Assembly: GCA_003156235.1 (NCBI GenBank)
Contig: PMGP01000474.1
Coordinates: 2,794-16,783 of the forward strand
DNA from: Acidobacteriaceae bacterium
GTDB taxonomy: Bacteria; Acidobacteriota; Terriglobia; Terriglobales; Acidobacteriaceae
Reading direction: 5' to 3'
DNA length: 13,990 nt
The translations under genes and the position numbers were made by a program. Under the pieces are notes generated by a model that saw only the letters and a program-made list of their open reading frames with translations, was not told where the DNA came from and did no database searches. Of the stretch, positions 1 through 6,518 are shown piece after piece (the stretch's first letter is position 1; each line of letters starts with the position of its first letter).

Positions 1-555
1 CACACCAAGCAGATGATGTACGCGGAGCCCACTGCGTGGCGCAGCCTTTTGGACAAAATCGTGGTGGTGCTGACGGAGTATTGCCGCATGCAGGTCGAGG
101 CGGGCGCGGATGTGATACAGATTTTTGACAGTTGGGTGGGTTCGCTCTGCCTGGCCGACTATCGCGCGTACGCCTTCGAGGCCAGTAAGCGCCTCATTCA
201 TTCCGTCCAGCAGATGGGCGTGCCGGTGATCTACTTTGGCGTGGAGACCGCGGGTTTGCTCGGCGAGATGGCCTCGACCGGAGCCGACGTCATCGGCCTG
301 GACTGGCGGCAGCCGCTCGACGAAGGCTGGCGCGCCGTGGGCCACTCTCATGCGGTGCAGGGGAATCTCGATCCCATTACGCTTTTTGCGCCGCTAGATG
401 TTTTGGAGCATCGGGTCCACGAGATTCTGCGCGCCGCCAACGGACGCCCCGGCCACATCTTCAACCTGGGGCACGGCATCGTCCCGACTACGCCAGTTGA
501 AAACGTGCAGGCTGTCGTCCGCATGGTCAAGGAGTTCCAACTGGAGAAGAGGTAA
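1..555 (+). CDS. hemE: Uroporphyrinogen decarboxylase, C-terminal part (5' end outside window)
   Basis: HemE decarboxylates the four acetate side chains of uroporphyrinogen III to give coproporphyrinogen III, in the cytoplasm, as a step of haem synthesis. The frame is open from base 1 and gives 184 residues; the family is about 345-355 long, so roughly the N-terminal 165-170 residues, including the early catalytic Asp, lie off the left edge. Family motifs seen in order are QIFDSWVG, VPVIYFGVET, VIGLDWRQPLDE, AVQGNLDP and HIFNLGHGI near the C-terminus. The methionine at base 13 lies inside the conserved fold and is not the true start. The stop is 4 nt before the next gene, and hemH follows one gene later, so this is a haem operon. 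Identification is firm from the motifs. Confidence 0.95.
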   Translation, partial: HTKQMMYAEPTAWRSLLDKIVVVLTEYCRMQVEAGADVIQIFDSWVGSLCLADYRAYAFEASKRLIHSVQQMGVPVIYFGVETAGLLGEMASTGADVIGLDWRQPLDEGWRAVGHSHAVQGNLDPITLFAPLDVLEHRVHEILRAANGRPGHIFNLGHGIVPTTPVENVQAVVRMVKEFQLEKR

Positions 556-559
556 CTGA

Positions 560-931
560 ATGAAGAATAGTTGGCTCGTATCAAAATTTGCATACAACAT
601 GTTCCTCTATTCAGTTTGGGCGATTGTATGTCTGGGGCTATACATTGTTTTCGAGATGACCCCATGGTTCCAACAGGTCGAAACATTTCATGTACCCGGT
701 CTCGTCGTATTTCTATTAGGTGTCGCATTATCAACTGTCGGAGAACCAGCAATCCTGATCATCTACTTTGGTATGGCAATCTATTGTATTTGTCGGGATT
801 GTTCTTCGGTTGGTAAAAAAATTGCTTTGATTGTCTTCATTCTGTTCACGCCGCCTTTTGGCGCAATAGTGTACTTCTTTACCGTGTACAGAAAACAATG
901 GGCGATTCATCGTGAGGCAGCGCATGGCTAA
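560..931 (+). CDS. Small membrane protein of unknown function between hemE and hemH
   Basis: This 123-residue protein is not a recognised haem enzyme. Hydrophobic segments are visible at about residues 12-32, 46-76 (long enough for two helices) and 87-109, so it should be an inner-membrane protein with three or four helices. A cysteine cluster CICRDC lies at 76-81 between helices. The last helix, with FTPPFGAIVYFF followed by a basic tail, loosely resembles the short PLDc_N-type membrane domain; that likeness is weak. The ATG is preceded by AGAGG at 548-552, starts 4 nt after hemE and ends 8 nt inside hemH, so translation is probably coupled to both. Its base composition is clearly richer in A and T than either flanking gene, which suggests later insertion into the operon. 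Function unknown. Confidence 0.7.
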   Translation: MKNSWLVSKFAYNMFLYSVWAIVCLGLYIVFEMTPWFQQVETFHVPGLVVFLLGVALSTVGEPAILIIYFGMAIYCICRDCSSVGKKIALIVFILFTPPFGAIVYFFTVYRKQWAIHREAAHG

Positions 932-1853
932 GCAAGCCGTCCTCCTCCTGGCTCACGGCACACCCGAGACGGTCAAGCAGATTCCCGAGTACCTCAGCTA
1001 CGTGACCGGCGGCCGGCCGCTGCCGCCAGAGGTCGTCGCGGAGATTCAGCGCCGCTATGCGCTCATCGGCCATAGTCCGCTGACGGAAATCACACTGGAG
1101 CAAGGTCGGCTGGTCGAGGCGGAACTGGCTGATGGCGGAGAGAGAGCGCGCGTCTACGTTGGAATGCGCAACTGGAGTCCTTATATAGCCGAGGTGGTTC
1201 GACAGATGCGCGCTGATGGCGTCGAAGAAGCCGCGGTTCTCTGCCTTGCGCCGCAGAACTCTCGCACCAGCGTTGGACTCTATCGCCGCGCAGTGGAGAC
1301 TTCTGGCCTGCGCATCGACTTCACCGAGGGATGGGCACAGCATCCGCTGCTGATTGACGCATTTGCCGAGCGGCTACGTCCTGCATGGACGAAGCTCAGC
1401 GCGGAGGCGGGCGCGCCGGTTCCCGTTCTGTTCACGGCGCACAGCGTTCCCACCCGCACTATTCAAGCCTCCGAAGGCCAACCCGCCGACCCCTACGCCG
1501 ACGAGGCTCGGCGCACTGCGGAGCTGGTCGCCGCGCGCGTGCCGGAGATTCAGCAGTGGTTTTTCGCATTTCAGAGCCAGGGCGCCAGCGGAGGACCGTG
1601 GCTCGGACCCACGGTTGAAGAGACGCTTCAATCCATCGCAGCCTCGGGAGCAAAGACGGTCTTGCTTCAGCCCATAGGCTTTCTCTGCGATCACGTCGAA
1701 ATTCTCTACGACGTGGATATTTTCTTCCGCGATGTTGCCAGAAAACTGAATCTGCGGCTGGAGCGGCCGGAGTCGTTGAACGCCTCGCTTCCTCTCGCCA
1801 AAGCCATTGCCGATCTGGCGCGGCTGGGGCTCACGCGCCTCAACAGCCACTGA
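924..1853 (+). CDS. hemH: Ferrochelatase, B. subtilis-like type
   Basis: This enzyme inserts ferrous iron into a porphyrin, either protoporphyrin IX or, in the coproporphyrin-dependent route, coproporphyrin III. The 309-residue length fits the class I chelatase family. Motifs: LLAHGTP at 8-14, IGHSPLTEIT at 48-57, TAHSVP at 171-176 with the metal-site His173, and DHVEILYDVDI at 256-266 with Glu259; these match B. subtilis His183 and Glu264. The N-terminal third closely follows the B. subtilis-type sequence, but a His (H11) stands where that enzyme has Tyr13. I chose ATG at 924 because GAGG at 914-917 sits 6 nt upstream; a GTG at 912 would add four residues. The start overlaps the upstream membrane gene. 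No oxidase gene follows; the next gene converges. The true substrate cannot be settled from sequence alone. Confidence 0.93.
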   Translation: MAKQAVLLLAHGTPETVKQIPEYLSYVTGGRPLPPEVVAEIQRRYALIGHSPLTEITLEQGRLVEAELADGGERARVYVGMRNWSPYIAEVVRQMRADGVEEAAVLCLAPQNSRTSVGLYRRAVETSGLRIDFTEGWAQHPLLIDAFAERLRPAWTKLSAEAGAPVPVLFTAHSVPTRTIQASEGQPADPYADEARRTAELVAARVPEIQQWFFAFQSQGASGGPWLGPTVEETLQSIAASGAKTVLLQPIGFLCDHVEILYDVDIFFRDVARKLNLRLERPESLNASLPLAKAIADLARLGLTRLNSH

Positions 1854-1877
1854 AAATCCTGTCAGGATAAGCCGCAA

Positions 1878-4238
1878 TTATTTCAGGCGGGAGTACTCGA
1901 TGCGCGCTTGCTTGAGGATGGGCACGTCCGTGTCCGCGTCCTTCCATGCGTCGAAGAACTTTTCATACTCGCCACGGCTGGCGGGCTTGTTGTTCTGGAG
2001 CGCGAGCACACGCGCCAGGCCGAGATGCGCGAGCGGATAGAGGGGCGAGATAGGATCGACTCCCTGGTTGTCGAGAATCAGGCGATAGTCCGCGGCGGCG
2101 GCATCGAGCATACCGGCCTCGGCCTCGGCTCGCGCGCGCAGATAGGGAAGATCGAAGCCATTCAATTGATAGGTGCGTGCCGCTTCGAGCAGCGCAACGG
2201 CATCCGCGGGCTTGTTCTCGCGAAGAGCCAGAGTGGAGCGCAGCAGGGGCAGATGATGGTAAAGCAGGATGGTGTTTTTTTCGGTCTTTGTTTCGCTCTG
2301 GACGGCAAATTGGCGCGCCGCCGCCAGGTCGCCGCATCCTGCCTGCAGAATCGCCAATTCTCCGGGGTCTGCCGGGTCTCCCTTGATCTGCTTCAACAGC
2401 GCTCTGGCTTTGTCCGGCTCGGAAAAATTGATTAAAACAGCGGCAAGATCAGCCAGTGTTTCATCAGCTAAGTCTCTATCTCCGCCGCGCAGCGCCTCGG
2501 CATGAGCGCGGTTGAAGTAATCAGTAGCAGCGCGCAGTTTGCCGATGGCCGCGGCGGCCTTGCCCAGGTCGCGCAGCGCGGGAGCAGCCTGATCGTGACC
2601 GATGCCCCATTGACCTTCGGAGTCGATACTGGCGGTTTCATGGGTGACAAAGGCGATCTGATAAAGGATGCTGTGAATCTCCCAGGTGTCTTTGTGGCAG
2701 GCGATGGCTACGTTCGCAATTCGCTGGGCGTCGGCAAAGCGGCCGGTCCCCTCATAGGCATGGGCAAGGACAATGTCCACGTAGCTGGAATGAGGGTTGA
2801 TCCGGTAAGCCTCTTCTCCGGCGGCAACCGCCTTGTCGTACTCCCCAAGCTGCGCATACTGATTGCTGAGGTTACCCCAGCCAATCTCATAGTTGGGGTA
2901 AAGGCGAGTCATCATAATCAGGCTGCGAATGGCCTCTTCGAGGTCGTGGTCGTACCCGGTATGATAGGAAATTTCGATTTGCAGGCGTTCTCGCTCGGTA
3001 GCTCGATCACGCAGCTCATAGCCTTTCTTGAAATACTCCGAGGCTTGGGCAAAATCGCCGCGATTGGAGTATGCCGCACCAAGCCCGGAATAAGCGGCGG
3101 CAAAACCCGGATCAAGGGCAACGGCATGTTCCAGAAGTTGCTGGGAGGCCTTCCAATCGCCATGTTCGAAACGCTCGCGGGCTTGTGAGTAATCCCGCAA
3201 TGCCTCCAGTGAAGGCGTTGTGGCCTGGGCAATGGGCGTCTGGAATCGCTCGAGAGACGTGGCTGACTCGCCTAACTGCTTGCGAACCCGGCTCGCGGCC
3301 TCATCCAGCGCGCCCAAAACCTCTTCTTTGGAGTTAGCCACGGCCTTGTATGCAGCGATCCTCTTGCCACTCACGCAACTTTCGGCGGCAAGGGTCAGCA
3401 GATACTTGTTGCCGAAGCTGGCGATGGCGCCGTGCAGCACGGCCTGGGCGTTGTTGCGCTCGCAGACCTCGCCGGCCAGCTCCGGGGTGAGCGCCTGGTC
3501 TGTTTTGCGTTGCATCTGGGCCAGCGTGGCCTTGACCTTCTGCCGGGAGAGCAGATTCAGAAACGGAGTTTGCGCCAAATCGATCTCCAGCGCACGGTCG
3601 AGGGTCTGATCGAAGTTGGGGTCACCGGTATTATTGGCAAAGTCAGCAAGCACCACATCGCTGATCTGCGGCGGCGGAACGAAATGCTCCCATAGCAGGA
3701 GCGCGGCGATGGCAATCAGCGCGCCGCCGAGCAGGGAAACTGCGCTCCAGCGGAGAACGGCGTTGCGGCGGGACAGCTTCCCGGCGGCCAAAGCAAGGGG
3801 AGCGTGCTCCGGCGAGTTGTTTTCTATGACCACCCGTGTGCGTTCCCGCACGCGCTGCACAAAAATGTCCCCTGGGTGCGCATAGGGCAGCCCGTTCCGG
3901 TCCTGCTCGGTAAGAATCTGAGTTGTCAGTACCTGCGCCCCAAACTGATAGCCGCGGCCGGGCACGGTCGCGATCAGGCTGGCTTTGTCTCCCATTGCCT
4001 TGCGCAGCCCGGAGATGTACTGGGCCAGGTTGCCTTCCTCCACAAAGGAGTCCGGCCAGACGGCCTTCAGCAACTCATCCTTGGTCACCACTCGTCCGGG
4101 GTTCAAAACCATGTAGGCAAGAACGTCGAAGGCCTTCGGCGTGAGTAAAACCGGCCCATCCTGGCGCGACAAGACGCGCCGAACGGGGTCCAGCTCAAAC
4201 TCGTCGAATCTGTATAACTCCTTTGCGTTCAATAACAT
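1878..4238 (-). CDS. Membrane-anchored winged-helix regulator with TPR sensor region
   Basis: Predicted one-component transcription regulator of the CadC/ToxR layout, 786 residues. Residues 8-100 form an OmpR/PhoB-type winged helix (LLTPKAFDVLAYMVLNPGRV, then VPGRGYQF at the wing). There is no receiver domain or phosphorylatable Asp region. A single membrane helix spans about 163-184. The outer part begins with DVVLADFANNTGDPNFDQTL and then carries many TPR-like helical repeats over roughly residues 340-770, probably for protein or ligand binding. Genes of this plan are very numerous in Acidobacteriota. I prefer ATG at 4238 because AAGGA lies 4 nt upstream; a GTG at 4250 would add four residues but has a weaker ribosome site. 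It converges on hemH with 24 nt between stops and is divergent from the 4358 gene, whose cluster it may control (inference). The ligand is unknown. Confidence 0.9.
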   Translation of the reverse strand: MLLNAKELYRFDEFELDPVRRVLSRQDGPVLLTPKAFDVLAYMVLNPGRVVTKDELLKAVWPDSFVEEGNLAQYISGLRKAMGDKASLIATVPGRGYQFGAQVLTTQILTEQDRNGLPYAHPGDIFVQRVRERTRVVIENNSPEHAPLALAAGKLSRRNAVLRWSAVSLLGGALIAIAALLLWEHFVPPPQISDVVLADFANNTGDPNFDQTLDRALEIDLAQTPFLNLLSRQKVKATLAQMQRKTDQALTPELAGEVCERNNAQAVLHGAIASFGNKYLLTLAAESCVSGKRIAAYKAVANSKEEVLGALDEAASRVRKQLGESATSLERFQTPIAQATTPSLEALRDYSQARERFEHGDWKASQQLLEHAVALDPGFAAAYSGLGAAYSNRGDFAQASEYFKKGYELRDRATERERLQIEISYHTGYDHDLEEAIRSLIMMTRLYPNYEIGWGNLSNQYAQLGEYDKAVAAGEEAYRINPHSSYVDIVLAHAYEGTGRFADAQRIANVAIACHKDTWEIHSILYQIAFVTHETASIDSEGQWGIGHDQAAPALRDLGKAAAAIGKLRAATDYFNRAHAEALRGGDRDLADETLADLAAVLINFSEPDKARALLKQIKGDPADPGELAILQAGCGDLAAARQFAVQSETKTEKNTILLYHHLPLLRSTLALRENKPADAVALLEAARTYQLNGFDLPYLRARAEAEAGMLDAAAADYRLILDNQGVDPISPLYPLAHLGLARVLALQNNKPASRGEYEKFFDAWKDADTDVPILKQARIEYSRLK

Positions 4239-4261
4239 TGAATCCTTCACAAATCTTCAGG

Positions 4262-4281
4262 AAAATTCATCCCAAAATTCA
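4262..4281. promoter_or_regulatory. Direct repeat, possible winged-helix operator
   Basis: The 8-mer AAAATTCA occurs at 4262-4269 and again at 4274-4281, a period of 12 bases, in the 119-base space between the divergent regulator (4238) and the small gene at 4358. OmpR/PhoB-type winged helices typically bind tandem direct repeats with about one helical turn between them, so this could be an autoregulatory site. No clear -35/-10 pair was seen beside it. Confidence 0.3.
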
Positions 4282-4357
4282 AGACGGCTGACACCTTTTG
4301 GCGTTCAAGTGGATACTGCCGTAGGTTTCTGAACGCTGGCTCATGAGGAGTGGTTGC

Positions 4358-4603
4358 ATGAACATCTTACGCCGCGGCGTTCAGGCTGTGAAAGCAGCCG
4401 GCAAGAAAAATGCTGCTCAGGCAACCGTGAGCCAGCGCATTGAGATCACGGTGGAGCGGGAAACGGTCACCGTGCTGGTGCGAGGCCAGCCTCAAGGCAA
4501 CGTGGAGGGGCCGGCCAGTGGAAAAGACGAGCCGGAATCCAGGCGCCCGGAGCTGCCGCCTCCAGCGTCGGATAGCGAAGACGAGGATAAGAAGCTCCCG
4601 TAG
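4358..4603 (+). CDS. Small hypothetical protein with acidic, proline-rich tail
   Basis: An 81-residue protein that I do not recognise. The N-terminus is basic (MNILRRGVQAVKAAGKKN) with an amphipathic character. The middle, RIEITVERETVTVLVRGQ at about 32-49, looks like a pair of beta strands. The last 30 residues are low-complexity, rich in Pro, Glu, Asp and Ser, and probably disordered. No signal peptide or membrane helix is evident. The start at 4358 is chosen because GAGGAG at 4345-4350 lies 7 nt upstream; an ATG at 4343 falls just before that site and has no good ribosome site. It is divergent from the winged-helix regulator and first in line before the exported-protein cluster. Codon use fits the surrounding genome. 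Function unknown. Confidence 0.65.
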   Translation: MNILRRGVQAVKAAGKKNAAQATVSQRIEITVERETVTVLVRGQPQGNVEGPASGKDEPESRRPELPPPASDSEDEDKKLP

Positions 4604-4626
4604 CGGATTTGATGGAGACAGGCAGT

Positions 4627-4728
4627 ATGTATTTCAGTGCAAATTCGATGCGGAATCTGGAGACAGCCAAAGGCAACAGATCGGCTCATGGCGAAGAAAC
4701 CGCAACATTCTCAAAGGAGCGAAGATGA
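4627..4728 (+). CDS. Possible 33-residue leader peptide
   Basis: A short reading frame, MYFSANSMRNLETAKG at its start and FSKERR at its end, fills most of the gap before the first exported protein. GGAG lies about 10 nt before its ATG, and its stop overlaps the next start as ATGA at 4725-4728, an arrangement typical of coupled translation. It has no homology that I recognise and could be chance; it is listed because it is placed exactly as a leader would be. Confidence 0.22.
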   Translation: MYFSANSMRNLETAKGNRSAHGEETATFSKERR

Positions 4729-5222
4729 AAATCAGCAAGTTTGCAAACATCATCGCAATTTGTTTCTGCATTCTGCTTATCAACCAGTTCGCGTACTCCC
4801 AGAAGACGCCGAAAGCCAAGGCGACTGTCCAGGTCACTTGGTGGACATTGACCGCCAAAAACTTTTCCGCCAACGCCGAGAACCTCGTCGGGGACTATTG
4901 GGGTACATGCCCGGTCGTCTTGAAATTTGACTGGCTCATCGTTTCCCAGGAGTCAACCAGCGTCACTTATCAATTGCAGAGGAGCGACGGTAGTCTTCCT
5001 TCCGCAATAACGAAGGTCGATCTGAAGTATGTCCCGAACGATCACATGTACGAGGCCAATGTAATCGACATGTGGAACTTGGGCGCGTATACGCCGGAAT
5101 TCAAAGACTTCAAGGGCTGGATAAATCTCACCACATTGACCCCCAACAAATGGGAGCAGAAGGTTCCCTTCGTCCTTCAATGCAGCACTCAACCTCGACC
5201 GCACGGAAGTCCACGGAAGTAA
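4725..5222 (+). CDS. Small exported protein, copy A of a tandem family
   Basis: A 165-residue protein that I do not recognise. The first 25 residues are a signal peptide (MKISKFANIIAICFCILL core, cleavage probably after AYS), so the mature part of about 140 residues should be periplasmic or outside the cell. The mature sequence looks beta-rich and has two cysteines, in GTCPVVL and near the end in FVLQCS, a likely disulphide. Conserved with the next gene is the order G-[TS]-C-P-V, then RSD, then W-x-L-G-A-x-x-P-x-F, then K-G, then C. The start is set by AAAGGAG at 4713-4719, 5 nt upstream, and by the signal peptide; the longer open frame from 4440 is not used. It precedes its paralogue by 79 nt, probably on the same transcript. 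Role unknown: possibly surface, adhesion or inhibitor-like, with nothing decisive. Confidence 0.75.
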   Translation: MKISKFANIIAICFCILLINQFAYSQKTPKAKATVQVTWWTLTAKNFSANAENLVGDYWGTCPVVLKFDWLIVSQESTSVTYQLQRSDGSLPSAITKVDLKYVPNDHMYEANVIDMWNLGAYTPEFKDFKGWINLTTLTPNKWEQKVPFVLQCSTQPRPHGSPRK

Positions 5223-5301
5223 ATGAATTGATCCGCCTCCGTTCAGACTCGCTGAGTCTAACATTCAACCGCAACAACAACCCAAACTCAAAGGAGAAAA
5301 A

Positions 5302-5850
5302 ATGAAAACCAGCAAGGTTGCACACATCATCGCGATCTGTTTCTGCATGGCGCTTTTCGGCCAGTTCGCCCAATCCGAACAACACGGCGTCAAAACTCAA
5401 CCCACAGGCTCGGTGAAAAACCAGCCGGTGAAAAACCAGCCGGTGACAGCTTTTGCCGTGGGAGTGGAGTCCGTGACCGCCAATGGCAAGAAACTCAATA
5501 TGGATAAAGGCGATACTTACAAGGGTTCCTGCCCGGTCAACCTGGTAATTAACTTTCTCGTCGAAGCCTCGGCGCCTACCACGATCAAGTATCACATTGT
5601 AAGGAGCGATCAGCCAACGAAAGCGCAAGCTCCAGAGAAGGTCAAAGTACCCCAGGGCAACATCAATGTCATCGTCCCCTATCCGTGGTCGCTGGGCGCA
5701 AACATCCCGCAGTTCCAAAACTACAAAGGATCGGTAACGCTGGTCGTAGACTCTCCCAAGAGCGAAGTCGGCAGCACGTCCCAAGTGGGGGCGGGATTCG
5801 ACCTGAAATGCGACCAAGCCATCATTACCCCGTCCAATAAACACAATTAG
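5302..5850 (+). CDS. Small exported protein, copy B of a tandem family
   Basis: A 182-residue paralogue of the preceding gene with the same kind of signal peptide (MKTSKVAHIIAICFCMAL core, cleavage near AQS). After cleavage there is a low-complexity linker with VKNQP repeated twice, encoded by an exact 15-base tandem repeat, then the family core: GSCPVNL, RSD, WSLGANIPQFQNYKG, and a terminal KCD cysteine. The two cysteines match those of copy A, supporting a disulphide-held beta fold. AAAGGAG sits just upstream of the ATG. By eye, leader residues are much better conserved between the copies than mature residues. It ends in a hydrophilic Asn/Lys-rich tail. Function unknown; likely exported to the periplasm or beyond. 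Confidence 0.75.
   Translation: MKTSKVAHIIAICFCMALFGQFAQSEQHGVKTQPTGSVKNQPVKNQPVTAFAVGVESVTANGKKLNMDKGDTYKGSCPVNLVINFLVEASAPTTIKYHIVRSDQPTKAQAPEKVKVPQGNINVIVPYPWSLGANIPQFQNYKGSVTLVVDSPKSEVGSTSQVGAGFDLKCDQAIITPSNKHN
5411..5446 (+). repeat. 15-base tandem repeat inside exported protein B
   Basis: The unit CGGTGAAAAACCAGC occurs at 5411-5425 and 5426-5440, followed by a partial CGGTGA. It encodes a doubled VKNQP in the linker after the signal peptide. Exact identity indicates a recent duplication by slippage and a linker able to change length without shifting frame. Confidence 0.9.
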
Positions 5851-5919
5851 GCCCCTCAACGCTAACATCAAGGTAAATAATTTGCTGCGTCTCGGAAGAG
5901 ATGATGAACGGTTGATGGA

Positions 5920-5953
5920 TGCGGAAAGTGGGGGAGCAACTCAACTTTCCGCA
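5920..5953 (+). repeat. Perfect 10-base inverted repeat (stem-loop) between exported-protein genes
   Basis: TGCGGAAAGT at 5920-5929 pairs exactly with ACTTTCCGCA at 5944-5953 around a 14-base loop. An A-run, not a T-run, follows on this strand, so it is not a standard intrinsic terminator in either direction. It lies in the 143-base gap between copies B and C and could be an mRNA-stabilising or processing hairpin, or an operator. Confidence 0.6.
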
Positions 5954-5993
5954 AAAAAACATTAAACCGCAACCAGCCTCCGAAGCAGAGAAG

Positions 5994-6375
5994 ATGAAAA
6001 TCAGCAAAGTTGCACTCGCAATCGCTCTGTGTTTCTGCATCATGCTTGTCAACCAGTCCGCTCACGCCCAGAACGCGGCGAAGGACAACGCAGATCACGT
6101 CGGCCTCGGCGTTCAATGATGCACTGGGCACGGGCCAGATGCTGACGATGACGCACAGTGGATTGCAGGGCGCGGCCGAACTGGTGTGCGAGTTTCGCGT
6201 TTATGCGGACCGGCTCTGGGGAGACATCCGCGTAAAGGTGACGAACTCCACCGCGCAGTCCATCGTGATTCGTTCCATACGCGTGATCAGGAGCAGCAGC
6301 GGGACAGTGTTGAATCTGAACGGGCCGGACACAGAAGATCGCGTTCTCTCCGACGGCCTCAGCGAAGATCCGTAG
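5994..6375 (+). pseudogene. Third exported-protein copy, frameshifted
   Basis: The gene opens with the same leader as its two neighbours (MKISKVALAIALCFCIMLVN core, cleavage after AHAQ) but stops at 6119 after 41 residues. Another frame then runs on with natural-looking protein to 6375 (GTGQMLTMTHSGLQG, WGDIRVKVTNSTAQ, SIRVIRSSSG), ending LSEDP. The change of frame falls between about 6090 and 6119 and equals one extra base in the present sequence. The downstream part does not show the CPV or WxLGA motifs of copies A and B, so this may be a chimera of the family leader with another gene's 3' end. The ribosome site (GCAGAG) is weaker than in the other copies. A sequencing error could also explain it, giving an intact protein of about 126 residues. 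Confidence 0.55.
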
Positions 6376-6424
6376 ACAGGGAAGAAGCATACTCCCCCGG
6401 TTCCTTGCGAGCGGCCAAGGTCTG

Positions 6425-6454
6425 TTGCGGACTGTCCACGCAGGCCGATATTGT
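6425..6454 (+). promoter_or_regulatory. Possible promoter of the DeoR-type regulator
   Basis: TTGCGG at 6425-6430 and TATTGT at 6449-6454 are separated by 18 bases, about 65 bases before the chosen start. The match to a sigma-70 promoter is only moderate, but the gene needs a promoter in this stretch if it is not read through from the exported-protein cluster. Confidence 0.25.
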
Positions 6455-6518
6455 GATATGAAGAACAAATAGGAAAAAAGACGAAAGCATGGAATCCGAT
6501 AGGAAAGGCCGAAATAAC

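Noticed and set aside
1854..1877. Short hairpin ATCCT-GTC-AGGAT between convergent hemH and the TPR regulator
   Set aside because: Only a 5-base stem with no T-run on either side; too weak to call as a bidirectional terminator.
2502..3188. 228-codon plus-strand reading frame inside the winged-helix/TPR gene
   Set aside because: It lies entirely opposite a well-supported coding region and shows no family motif of its own.
4440..4724. Long in-frame extension upstream of exported protein A (reading frame open from 4440)
   Set aside because: It overlaps the 4358-4603 gene, has Arg/Ser-rich unnatural sequence, and both the signal peptide and a strong ribosome site place the start at 4725.
5128..5871. 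247-codon minus-strand reading frame opposite the exported-protein genes
   Set aside because: It is antisense to two genes with signal peptides and good ribosome sites, and its composition looks like a shadow; no domain is seen.
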